A stretch of DNA of 7,679 nt from Bacteroidales bacterium (GCA_003508755.1 DNTK01000324.1:1-7679), one strand, 5' to 3'; shown: positions 1 to 7,284, numbered from the stretch's first letter. Program-made: numbers and translations. The notes: a model not told the origin generated them from the sequence alone.

Positions 1-1083
1 GATTTGGGTGAAAATGCCGATGGTTTTTCACCTAAGATCAATGAATACCTCAGAAAGGCTGAAAACCAGAAAGTTCTGTTTGAAAAACTGAATGAATATC
101 CGAACGTAACTCACATTGGTTTAAGACAGCAGCTGGCAGAATTTTACCACATCGACAGAAAGAATATTGTGCTAAGTACCGGTTTGGATTCAATACTCGA
201 CCTTATAACACGTGTTTTTTTCGATTATAACGATGTTTACTTAATGCCGGTACCCGATTTCTTCTTGTTCGAAAGTTATTCAGAACGTATGGGTGGAATG
301 CCAATATTCTTACCCTTGAGCGAAGAGAATAACTTTTGCTGGACCGAAAAAACCATTCATCACCTTTGCGATCTTATTGAAAGGTTCCGTCCTAAAATTG
401 TCTGGCTGTCCAATCCAAGTAATCCTTCCGGACAAGTAATACGCCCTGACACCTTAGAGCAAATAATAAAGATCGCATATGACAACAATGTATTCATCGT
501 TATCGATGAGGCATATGGTGAATTTTTCAAAGATGCGAATCAATCGGCCATTCAGTTCATACACGAATATGAGAATTTGATGGTTCTAAGAACATTTTCG
601 AAGGCATACGGGTTGGCAGGCATACGACTCGGATACCTTATCAGTTCTTCTAAGGATATTATTCAAGCCTTGTTAATGCACCGAAATCATTTTCCGGTGA
701 CACAATTCGCTCTGAAAACAGCATCGTTGGCTCTCACCGATCAAAAATTTATTCAGCAAACAGTTGTAAGTACTGAATACCGCCGTCAAAAACTTTTTCA
801 AGACTTACTTGAACTAAAAACCTTCAGGTTTATTCCCTCAACTACTAATACTTTTATGCTAAAAAATAAATTTCTCACGGATGAGAAATCACATCTCTTG
901 CTAAAACAAAAGGGCATCTATACATCCTTGCTTCGCATTACAGGTATTGAAAAACAAAATTATTTAAGAGTAACCATCCGAAGCGAGGAGGATAATCATT
1001 TCCTGGTTCAAAAATGTCATGAAATTGAAAAAGAGATCGCTCAAAGTATAAATATTGACTCCTATAGCCTAAATTACTCCTGA
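1..1083 (+). CDS. HisC/CobD-type PLP-dependent aminotransferase, 5' end outside the window
   Basis: Fold-type I, class I/II PLP aminotransferase of the histidinol-phosphate aminotransferase family, expected to be cytosolic. Reading from the TTG at 4 as residue 1, the visible motifs are: SNPSNPSG at 136-143 (cofactor phosphate/substrate loop); IDEAYGEF with Asp168 (pyridine-nitrogen contact) and Tyr171; and FSKAYGLAGIRLGY, where Lys200 is the Schiff-base lysine and Arg208 the phosphate-binding arginine. Near the C-terminus, YLRVTIRS supplies the arginine that normally holds the substrate carboxylate. The reading frame is open to base 1, and the first residues (DLGENADGFSPK) align with the internal LxxNENPxGPSPK motif of HisC, so the true start lies upstream and TTG at 4 is not a credible start. 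The family includes HisC (histidine synthesis), CobD (threonine-phosphate decarboxylase) and aminotransferase domains fused to nucleotidyltransferases. Without the upstream sequence these cannot be separated. The following gene is unrelated signalling, so context does not help. Confidence 0.85.
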   Translation, partial: DLGENADGFSPKINEYLRKAENQKVLFEKLNEYPNVTHIGLRQQLAEFYHIDRKNIVLSTGLDSILDLITRVFFDYNDVYLMPVPDFFLFESYSERMGGMPIFLPLSEENNFCWTEKTIHHLCDLIERFRPKIVWLSNPSNPSGQVIRPDTLEQIIKIAYDNNVFIVIDEAYGEFFKDANQSAIQFIHEYENLMVLRTFSKAYGLAGIRLGYLISSSKDIIQALLMHRNHFPVTQFALKTASLALTDQKFIQQTVVSTEYRRQKLFQDLLELKTFRFIPSTTNTFMLKNKFLTDEKSHLLLKQKGIYTSLLRITGIEKQNYLRVTIRSEEDNHFLVQKCHEIEKEIAQSINIDSYSLNYS

Positions 1084-1171
1084 GGAATAGGGCAAAGCAG
1101 GTTGATAACTCAAACAACAAGTTCTAAAAAATTTACTATCTTGTTATCGAGTTTTTCAGCCTCACAAGCCT

Positions 1172-3625
1172 ATGCCTTTTAAGTCACTATCAAATAAATC
1201 CTTTTTAAGAGTATTCATCATTACTCTTTCCCTTTTCGCAGGAATTGCGATGCAGGCTCAAAAACTTACCGATGCAGAAATAAAAACTGCACTGATATAC
1301 AATTTTTTAAAATACACCGAGCATCCTGATTTTAGCCATAAAGACACCTTATACATTGGTGTTTACGGAGACGATGCGACTATGATTAGCAGTTTAGGTC
1401 GTTTAGAAAAACAGAAAATAAAAGGAAAGCGCTTAAAGCTCGTTTTTCTTGGTGAGCAGATCATTGTTCCGGGGTTAGATGCATATTACCTGCTCAATGA
1501 ATACAACTTCGAACAATCGAGAATTTTTAAGGAATTGCAGGAAAAGCCCATTTTATTTATTACAGACAGGGCAGCGGAAAAACGCCAGGTGATGATAAAC
1601 TTTATTCACCCCGAGAACAACACGATACAATTCGAAATAAATTCAAAGAATCTCAATGAAGTAGGATTTTCCATATCACCCAAACTCCTGGTGCTAGGAG
1701 GAAGTGAACTCGATGTGCGAGAGCTGTATAAAGAAACTGAAAAATCGCTCATTTCGGAACAGGAAAAAGCGAAGCAAATTGAATTGGAATTAAATGCTAA
1801 AAAGGAGGAAGTTTCAAAACTTACTCAAAATCTTTACAGGCTATACAACAGAATTGACTCCCTAAACAGCATTATTATTTTTCAAATTGAAAATATACAC
1901 CATCAGCAGCATAACCTTGACTCGCTCAACAAACAGTTAGCAGTTTTTACTTCAGAGGCGGTAACCAGAAAAAAAACACTCGATTCAATCAATAAATCGC
2001 TTATCCTACGAAATCAGGAAAAATCAAGATTAGATAACAGGCTTATTGAGATGCAACAAGAGCTTGTCTATGCAGCCGATTCGCTTAATGAGCTAACTAT
2101 ACAAAAAACGGAAAATGAGAAGACCCTTGAAAAGCAAAGTGACATAATTGCTTCTCAGTACAACACCATTCTGGTTTTCTTTGCCTTCCTGGTTGTTTTG
2201 CTTGTGTTAATCATTGTAGTTTATTTTAATTACAAAGCAAATAAAAAGAAGAACCTGGAGCTGCAGCGAAACAAAGAACAAATCGAATTCCAGGCCGAAG
2301 AACTGATAATGAAAAACCTGGAGCTGGAAAAATTATCACTGGTGGCAGAAAAAACCGATAATGCTGTTATTGTTTTAGATAAATCCGGTGAAATTGAGTG
2401 GGTGAACAATGGATTTGAACGTATGCAGGAGTGTAAGTTTTACGAGTTTAAAGAGCTTCGGGGAGGTAATTTTATTCAGGCCAGTAACAACAGCAAGGCT
2501 GAAAACTTCTTTCAAAGCTGTATTAAACATAAATTGCCGGTTACCTACGATTCACATATCGAAACTAAAAGTGCACAGACTAAATGGCTTCAATCGACAC
2601 TTACGCCTGTTTTAGACAAGGATGGTAACATTGAAAGATTTGTAGTGATAGATACCGATATTACGAAACTAAAAGAAGCCGAAAAAAAGATTTTAAAGAA
2701 AAACATCGAAATTGAGGAAAAAGCAAAGATCTTAAGCCTTCAGGCCCAGGATTTGAGCAAAGCAAATCAGGAACTGGAAAAACAAAGAGACAGGGCCGAA
2801 AAAGCTTTAAAGAAACTGCAAAATGCTCAATCGCAGCTGGTTGCTGCGGAAAAAATGGCCTCGCTTGGACAATTGACTTCAGGAATTGCGCATGAGATAA
2901 ACAACCCCATTAATTATATCAGTTCAAGCATCGAGGGACTAATTAATATTCTGGATGATGTAAAACTATTGGTTACAGCATACGATAACAACCCTGTCAT
3001 TCAGGAACACAAGGAAATTATAGCTCTCAAGAATGAAATTGATTATTACGATCTGCTGGAAGGCTTCGATGAACTTACAGGTAACATAAAATTAGGTATA
3101 GACCGAACAAAAGAAATTGTAACCAGCCTGCGAAACTTCTCACGTGTTGACGAAGACAATTACTCCGAAATTGATATCAACAGGAGTATCGATTCTGCTA
3201 TTATTTTATTGGGAAAACACCACAAGGATCATATCACCATAAATAAAGATTTTAGCCCCATCCCTCCTGTTGAATGTATGGCAGGAAAAGTAAACCAGGT
3301 TTTTCTGAATGTATTGGTGAATTCGGTTCAGGCTATAGAAGATAAAGGCGAGATAAATATACGCACCCGACAAACTAAAACCAAAGGAATAAACTATGCC
3401 ACCATAGATTTTATTGATTCAGGAAAAGGAATTCCCGAAGAGATACAAGAAAAAATATTTGAACCTTTTTTTACAACCAAGGATGTCGGAGAAGGCACAG
3501 GACTGGGGTTATCCATTACCTACAGCATAATTAAAAAACACAATGGCTTTATAAACATCGATAGCGAAATAAATAAGGGCACTACAATCAGCATTAATTT
3601 ACCAATAAAAAAGCATAATAATTAA
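1172..3625 (+). CDS. Membrane sensor histidine kinase with YfiR/HmsC-like (DUF4154) periplasmic domain and PAS domain
   Basis: An 817-residue sensor kinase. Domains in order: signal peptide about 1-30 (hydrophobic 11-26, AMQAQ near the cleavage site); a YfiR-like DUF4154 domain about 33-176, recognised by the N-terminal AEIKTALIYNFLKYTEHP stretch and the C-terminal MINFIHPE...IQFEIN...GFSISPKLL block; a predicted periplasmic coiled coil about 180-330; one transmembrane helix about 333-353 followed by KANKKK (positive inside); PAS about 388-500; a second coil; HisKA with phospho-acceptor His574 in HEINNP; and HATPase_c with Asn713/Asn717 (N box), Asp749-x-Gly751-x-Gly753 (G1), FEPFFTTK 763-770 (F box) and GEGTGLGL 773-780 (G2). 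All catalytic motifs are intact. The HExxN after the histidine suggests phosphatase activity as well. It has no receiver domain, so the hybrid protein encoded 39 nt downstream is the likely partner. The ligand is unknown. In Pseudomonas YfiR is a free periplasmic repressor of the diguanylate cyclase YfiN; here the domain is covalently part of the kinase. Confidence 0.92.
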   Translation: MPFKSLSNKSFLRVFIITLSLFAGIAMQAQKLTDAEIKTALIYNFLKYTEHPDFSHKDTLYIGVYGDDATMISSLGRLEKQKIKGKRLKLVFLGEQIIVPGLDAYYLLNEYNFEQSRIFKELQEKPILFITDRAAEKRQVMINFIHPENNTIQFEINSKNLNEVGFSISPKLLVLGGSELDVRELYKETEKSLISEQEKAKQIELELNAKKEEVSKLTQNLYRLYNRIDSLNSIIIFQIENIHHQQHNLDSLNKQLAVFTSEAVTRKKTLDSINKSLILRNQEKSRLDNRLIEMQQELVYAADSLNELTIQKTENEKTLEKQSDIIASQYNTILVFFAFLVVLLVLIIVVYFNYKANKKKNLELQRNKEQIEFQAEELIMKNLELEKLSLVAEKTDNAVIVLDKSGEIEWVNNGFERMQECKFYEFKELRGGNFIQASNNSKAENFFQSCIKHKLPVTYDSHIETKSAQTKWLQSTLTPVLDKDGNIERFVVIDTDITKLKEAEKKILKKNIEIEEKAKILSLQAQDLSKANQELEKQRDRAEKALKKLQNAQSQLVAAEKMASLGQLTSGIAHEINNPINYISSSIEGLINILDDVKLLVTAYDNNPVIQEHKEIIALKNEIDYYDLLEGFDELTGNIKLGIDRTKEIVTSLRNFSRVDEDNYSEIDINRSIDSAIILLGKHHKDHITINKDFSPIPPVECMAGKVNQVFLNVLVNSVQAIEDKGEINIRTRQTKTKGINYATIDFIDSGKGIPEEIQEKIFEPFFTTKDVGEGTGLGLSITYSIIKKHNGFINIDSEINKGTTISINLPIKKHNN
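1853..2089 (+). repeat. Periodic D-S-[LI]-N motif in the periplasmic coiled-coil stalk
   Basis: Within the kinase stalk, DSLN/DSIN occurs at residues 229, 250, 271 and 303. The spacings are 21, 21 and 32 residues, that is three heptads, three heptads, and three heptads plus one hendecad. This fits a continuous coiled coil with a repeated structural unit. It is a protein-level repeat only; the DNA copies have diverged. Confidence 0.7.
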
Positions 3626-3664
3626 TTATTCAATATATTAGAACCCAATTTCACAAAACACTGC

Positions 3665-5368
3665 ATGGAGACCAACAAAAGTCACATACTCTACATTGAT
3701 GATGAGAAGGAGAATCTGTCGGGATTTAAGTATGTCTTTAAAAAGCATTATCATGTTCATGTAGCCATTTCGGCCGATCAAGGATGGGAGGTACTGAAAG
3801 AACACCCAATTAAAGTAATTATTACCGATCAGCGAATGCCGCGAACCACAGGCACACAATTCCTGGAGAAGGCTGCGAGAGAATACCCCTCCATTTTCAG
3901 AATTATTTTAACTGGTTATACGGATGTGCAGGACATCATTGCAGCCATTAATAAAGGGAAAATATTTCAGTTTATTCGCAAGCCTTGGGATAAGGATGAG
4001 GTGAAGGTAATTATCGATAATGCCATTCAGCTATATGATGTTAAGGAGCACAACACTGAACTGCTGGCTTCACTGCAAAGCAAAAATATAGAGCTGGAAG
4101 AAATAAATCAGACCCTTGAAGAAAAAGTTACTGAACGCACAAAGCAACTGGAGGAACACAAACAAAACCTCGAAGAGAAAGTAAAAGAGAGAACAAAACA
4201 ACTCGAAATGGCCAAAGACAAGGCGGAGGAAAGTGACCGCCTAAAATCGGCGTTTCTGGCTAATGTTTCGCATGAAATCCGCACTCCCATGAACGCCATT
4301 ATTGGCTTTTCAGAATTGCTTACTACTGAGGAATTAACCGAAGAGGATAAACAGGAATTTAAAGACCAGATAATTCTTAATTCGAATTCCTTGCTGCGCC
4401 TTATAGACGACATAATTGATATCTCAAAAATTGAAGCCAACCAGATTACAATCGAATACGGCAATCATGATTTAAACCTTATTTTATCTGAGCTTTATAC
4501 AATATATAACGAACAAAAAGCCAATCTCGGACGTGAACAAATAGAACTTATCATTGATACTCCAAAACAACAAAACCTGATAATTAACACAGATAAAATT
4601 CGGTTGCATCAGGTTTTGTCGAACCTAATCGGGAATGCATTTAAGTTTACGGAAAAGGGTAAAATTACTTTTGGGTACAAACTTACCAGCAGCAACAACA
4701 ATCAGCCTGTTCTCAGGTTTCATGTAGCCGATACCGGAATAGGCATACCTGAGGAGGCACATAGTTATATTTTTGAACGATTCAGAAAAGCCGATGCCAA
4801 TAAAGAAAAGATATTCCGGGGCACTGGTCTGGGATTATTTATTTGTCGCAACCTGATAGAAAAATTCAAAGGTAAAATATGGATAGAATCTGAGTTGGAT
4901 AAAGGCACTACATTTTTCTTCGATATTCCCTATTTACCTGGTAACGAGGTGTTGGCCGAGAAACCTACTCCACAAGTAAACTTTGCCAACGGCGATTATA
5001 ACTTTGCCGATAAAACTATTCTGGTTGCGGAGGATGAGGACTCGAGCTACCATTTCATTGAAAACATAATACGCGAAACAAAGGCAACCATTGTTCGGGC
5101 AAAAAACGGTCAGGAAGCCCTGGATATAGTTAATAACCAGAACAATGTCGACCTTATTCTAATGGACATTCAGATGCCGGTAATGAATGGCTATGAGGCA
5201 ATTTCGTTAATAAAGGAAGAAAAAGAACACATCCCTATTATTGCCCAAACCGCTTATGCACTGGTAAATCAGAAAGACCAGGTGATGGAAAGCGGCTGTG
5301 ATGACTTTCTTGCTAAGCCGTTTCAAAAGAACGATTTGTTAAGTACCATCAAGAAATACATTGGATAA
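3665..5368 (+). CDS. Hybrid signalling protein REC-HisKA-HATPase_c-REC
   Basis: A 567-residue protein with no signal peptide or membrane segment, so probably cytosolic. Receiver 1 (about 6-122) has the acidic pair Asp12/Asp13, phospho-acceptor Asp55 in ITDQRMP, Thr83 and Lys106 in RKPW, a style seen in RpfG/HupR-type receivers. A coiled signalling linker follows at about 125-190. HisKA has His203 in SHEIRTPMN. HATPase_c has Asn320/Asn324 (N box), Asp356-x-Gly358-x-Gly360 (G1), FERF 370-373 and GTGLGL 386-391 (G2). Receiver 2 (about 450-566) has acidic residues around Glu456-Asp459, Asp501 in MDIQMP, Thr529 and Lys551. All phosphorylation residues are present. There is no HPt, DNA-binding, GGDEF, EAL or HD-GYP output domain. 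It lies 39 nt after the YfiR-type kinase and is very likely co-transcribed. I infer that the membrane kinase phosphorylates receiver 1, which then gates the second kinase and receiver 2. Confidence 0.93.
   Translation: METNKSHILYIDDEKENLSGFKYVFKKHYHVHVAISADQGWEVLKEHPIKVIITDQRMPRTTGTQFLEKAAREYPSIFRIILTGYTDVQDIIAAINKGKIFQFIRKPWDKDEVKVIIDNAIQLYDVKEHNTELLASLQSKNIELEEINQTLEEKVTERTKQLEEHKQNLEEKVKERTKQLEMAKDKAEESDRLKSAFLANVSHEIRTPMNAIIGFSELLTTEELTEEDKQEFKDQIILNSNSLLRLIDDIIDISKIEANQITIEYGNHDLNLILSELYTIYNEQKANLGREQIELIIDTPKQQNLIINTDKIRLHQVLSNLIGNAFKFTEKGKITFGYKLTSSNNNQPVLRFHVADTGIGIPEEAHSYIFERFRKADANKEKIFRGTGLGLFICRNLIEKFKGKIWIESELDKGTTFFFDIPYLPGNEVLAEKPTPQVNFANGDYNFADKTILVAEDEDSSYHFIENIIRETKATIVRAKNGQEALDIVNNQNNVDLILMDIQMPVMNGYEAISLIKEEKEHIPIIAQTAYALVNQKDQVMESGCDDFLAKPFQKNDLLSTIKKYIG
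4115..4222 (+). repeat. Tandem 18-residue repeat in the signalling linker of the hybrid kinase
   Basis: LEEKVTERTKQLE (residues 151-163) is followed after five residues by LEEKVKERTKQLE (169-181). Twelve of 13 positions are identical, at an 18-residue (54-bp) period. The nucleotide copies differ at many third positions, so the duplication is not recent. Eighteen residues equal one heptad plus one hendecad, so the repeat can be added to a coiled coil without breaking the helical register. Confidence 0.8.
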
Positions 5369-5401
5369 ACCATTACCGGAAAACTGGCAAAGACATTATC
5401 A

Positions 5402-5914
5402 CTAAAGCTTGTGGCTTGTATAAATTTTAATTGCCTCCTGCATCGATCTAAAAGCAAATCTTTCGGGCATTAAATCTGATTTCTCAAGCCAGTGTATCGA
5501 GGCAATTTCTGATTTATCCAGCTTTGTGATTTCTGCATCCAGATGCGCGAGATAAAAGATATCACAGGTAGAATATTCTATGCCTTTAAAAGTATATAAA
5601 TTTGGTGATGTGCAGAGATACTCCAATTGATCCAAATCAACATGAAGTTCTTCTTTAATCTCTCGGCGAAGGGCATTTTCGGCTGTTTCGAATGGATCTA
5701 CAAATCCTCCGGGGAAATCAAATAGCCCTTTGCCCGGATCGCGGTTCCTTTCAACTGCCAGAATTTTATCTTTGTATTCGAATATACCAGCCACCGCTGC
5801 TGCAGTATTCTGGTAAAATTCCCAACCACACGCTGTACAATAGTATTTTTTAACACCATCGTAGGTGAGTTCCATATTACTGCAATTCGGACAGGAATAT
5901 AATGATTGCTTCAT
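5402..5914 (-). CDS. Nudix hydrolase with N-terminal zinc ribbon
   Basis: A 170-residue cytosolic hydrolase of nucleoside diphosphates linked to another moiety. The N-terminus has a four-cysteine zinc ribbon, Cys8-x2-Cys11 and Cys26-x2-Cys29. The Nudix domain runs from about residue 36 to 165. Its box (GX5EX7REUXEEXGU) begins at Gly70, with Glu76, Arg84-Glu85 and Glu88-Glu89 all present for metal binding and catalysis. The glycine near the end of the box is His91 instead. The zinc ribbon plus Nudix layout recalls NADH pyrophosphatase NudC and small ribbon-Nudix proteins, but I do not see the SQPWPFPxS motif that marks NudC, so the substrate (NAD(H), ADP-ribose or another) is open. It is the second gene of a minus-strand pair, 59 nt after the transporter, and its stop faces the hybrid kinase stop across 33 nt. 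The ATG at 5914 directly precedes the zinc ribbon and fits as the start. Confidence 0.92.
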   Translation of the reverse strand: MKQSLYSCPNCSNMELTYDGVKKYYCTACGWEFYQNTAAAVAGIFEYKDKILAVERNRDPGKGLFDFPGGFVDPFETAENALRREIKEELHVDLDQLEYLCTSPNLYTFKGIEYSTCDIFYLAHLDAEITKLDKSEIASIHWLEKSDLMPERFAFRSMQEAIKIYTSHKL

Positions 5915-5932
5915 GCTTATTCACATTTCTGC

Positions 5933-5940
5933 CAAATAAA
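5933..5940 (-). promoter_or_regulatory. Possible Bacteroidetes -7 box for the Nudix gene
   Basis: On the minus strand this reads TTTATTTG, one mismatch from the Bacteroidetes -7 consensus TAnnTTTG, and lies 18 nt before the Nudix ATG. No good -33 TTG lies at the expected 19-21 nt distance. In such AT-rich DNA a chance match is quite possible, and the gene may simply be read through from the transporter. Confidence 0.25.
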
Positions 5941-5973
5941 CTTATCCATAAGATTTTCGTGTTGAACAAAAAT

Positions 5974-7257
5974 CTAAACAACTTTATTTATTTTATTTAC
6001 CGGTAATTCGAGGCCATGCGATCTTGGTCCTGTTTCAACAATTCTTAACCAGATTGAGAAGATCAAGGCCAATACACCCAGTGCACTCAATGCCCAAATC
6101 ATTGGAATATAGCCCTGTGCATTGCCCGGACCGGCTCCAAATAAATCATTTAAAAATCCTATTCCTTCATTCATTCCTCCAACTCCGATTTGTTGTATCA
6201 ATGTCATTAATGCATAGGCTGTACCCAAACGTTTAACATCAACAACATATGCAACAGATGGCCACATGATTGCAGGAATTAATGAAAATGCAACACCCAG
6301 CATTGCGATCGGAACAACCAGTGAAACATTGCTGTAAACCATAATAAGAAATACAGGCATTAGTAAAAATGACCCCAATAGCATAAACGAAGAACGCTTT
6401 CCAACCAAATCAACAAGCAAGCCAATAAATGGCGTAGCAAACATAGATGCCATGGGCAAATAGCTTAATAAAGCTCCAGCCTGTCCACGCTCAATTTCAT
6501 GAAAATGCTGGAAAAATTTTATTGCGAATGATCTGAATGGAAATACGGCTGAATAGAAGGTCACACATAATAGTACAATAATCCAAAATGACCTGGAATA
6601 GCTGAAAAGTCCTTTTAAACTCAGCTTATCTGTCTCTTCAGCCCCGGCTAATTCATATTTCCTATTGGCATAGCCTTCAAGCAAAAAGTATAGTACCCCT
6701 GAAACAAGACATAACATACCAATTATCATGGCCAGTTCAAGAGGTGGTTTCCATGATGAATAAAGGTTTTCAAAGAAATCCGGAGACCGATCAGCAAACC
6801 AGGAACCTCCACGGGCAATAAATAAATTAATCCCCATGGCAAATCCAAGCACCTTCCCTTTGAACCATTTGGCAATAGAAACGGTAATGGCAACAATAAG
6901 AAGCTCGGCTCCCAAACCCAAAATTGTTCGGCCAATAAGCATAATAACAACACTATCATCTAACATTGTAATGACGCCTGCCAGAGCACATAATGTACCA
7001 AAAATTAAGATAGAAATTCGGGTACCAAACTTATCGATGAAGACTCCACCGAAAATTAATGCAGCAATCGAAGCCCAGCTGTAAAAAGAATATAAACGGC
7101 TGATATTCGTATCTGAAAAACCTAACTCTGATTCTAATAAGTCAGCAATAGGTGCAATACTATCGTAAAGGTAATAATTACCAAACATTGCCAAACTTGC
7201 AATTATTAATACGGTCCACCTTAACCAGCTAGGTATATCAGCATGTGAATTTTTCAT
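5974..7257 (-). CDS. Major facilitator superfamily transporter, MFSD1-like
   Basis: A 427-residue inner-membrane protein with about twelve hydrophobic segments in two halves separated by a charged central loop (about 195-220). The MFS signature A appears in both halves: GGVFIDKFGTR at 70-80 and GLLVDLVGKR at 279-288. Arg110 in GRTILGLGAE fits the motif B region. The stretch from about 58 to 155 (YSW, FGGxxID, GRxxxGxGxE, a WFKGK at 131-135, then GINLFIARGGS) resembles the MFSD1 family, whose animal member is a lysosomal dipeptide transporter. That resemblance is from memory of the family pattern, not a search. I infer a small peptide or organic-anion substrate, direction unknown. The length is normal and the gene appears intact. 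The start at 7257 leaves a short polar N-terminus before helix 1. It is upstream of and co-directional with the Nudix gene, and divergent from pfp. Confidence 0.88.
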   Translation of the reverse strand: MKNSHADIPSWLRWTVLIIASLAMFGNYYLYDSIAPIADLLESELGFSDTNISRLYSFYSWASIAALIFGGVFIDKFGTRISILIFGTLCALAGVITMLDDSVVIMLIGRTILGLGAELLIVAITVSIAKWFKGKVLGFAMGINLFIARGGSWFADRSPDFFENLYSSWKPPLELAMIIGMLCLVSGVLYFLLEGYANRKYELAGAEETDKLSLKGLFSYSRSFWIIVLLCVTFYSAVFPFRSFAIKFFQHFHEIERGQAGALLSYLPMASMFATPFIGLLVDLVGKRSSFMLLGSFLLMPVFLIMVYSNVSLVVPIAMLGVAFSLIPAIMWPSVAYVVDVKRLGTAYALMTLIQQIGVGGMNEGIGFLNDLFGAGPGNAQGYIPMIWALSALGVLALIFSIWLRIVETGPRSHGLELPVNKINKVV

Positions 7258-7276
7258 AATTTTTTTATTTGATGCC

Positions 7277-7284
7277 TAAAGATA
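7277..7284 (-). promoter_or_regulatory. Possible -7 box for the MFS transporter
   Basis: The minus strand reads TATCTTTA, matching TAnnTTTG except for the last base, 19 nt before the transporter ATG. About 20 nt further upstream the sequence has TGG rather than the expected TTG -33 element. The position in a divergent intergenic region is right for a promoter, but the match is weak. Confidence 0.3.

Noticed and set aside
4..6. TTG as start codon of the aminotransferase
   Set aside because: The frame is open to base 1, and the first residues align with an internal motif of the family that normally lies after some N-terminal residues; the gene is cut by the window edge.
1137..1144. TATCTTGT upstream of the YfiR-type kinase as a -7 box
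   Set aside because: It misses two fixed bases of TAnnTTTG, and the nearest upstream TTG (1102-1104) is over 30 nt away rather than 19-21, so the 88-nt gap gives no supportable promoter.
4108..4464. Minus-strand open frame of 118 codons opposite the hybrid kinase
   Set aside because: It is antisense to the linker and HisKA region, is rich in Ser/Cys/Phe as expected from the complement of Glu/Lys-rich codons, and shows no family motif.
1172..5368. Diguanylate cyclase or other c-di-GMP output to complete a YfiBNR-like system
   Set aside because: No GGDEF, EAL or HD-GYP motif and no OmpA-like lipoprotein is found in either gene or in the rest of the window; the YfiR link is to a kinase only.
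5376..5387. Small hairpin (CCGG, loop AAAA, CTGG) between the convergent stops as a terminator
   Set aside because: Only four pairs including one G-T wobble, and no T-run on either strand beside it; too weak for an intrinsic terminator.
6726..6959. Second minus-strand frame and plus-strand frames (6024-6236, 6836-7084) within the transporter gene
   Set aside because: All lie inside the intact MFS gene, have no recognisable domain and look like shadows of its codon pattern.
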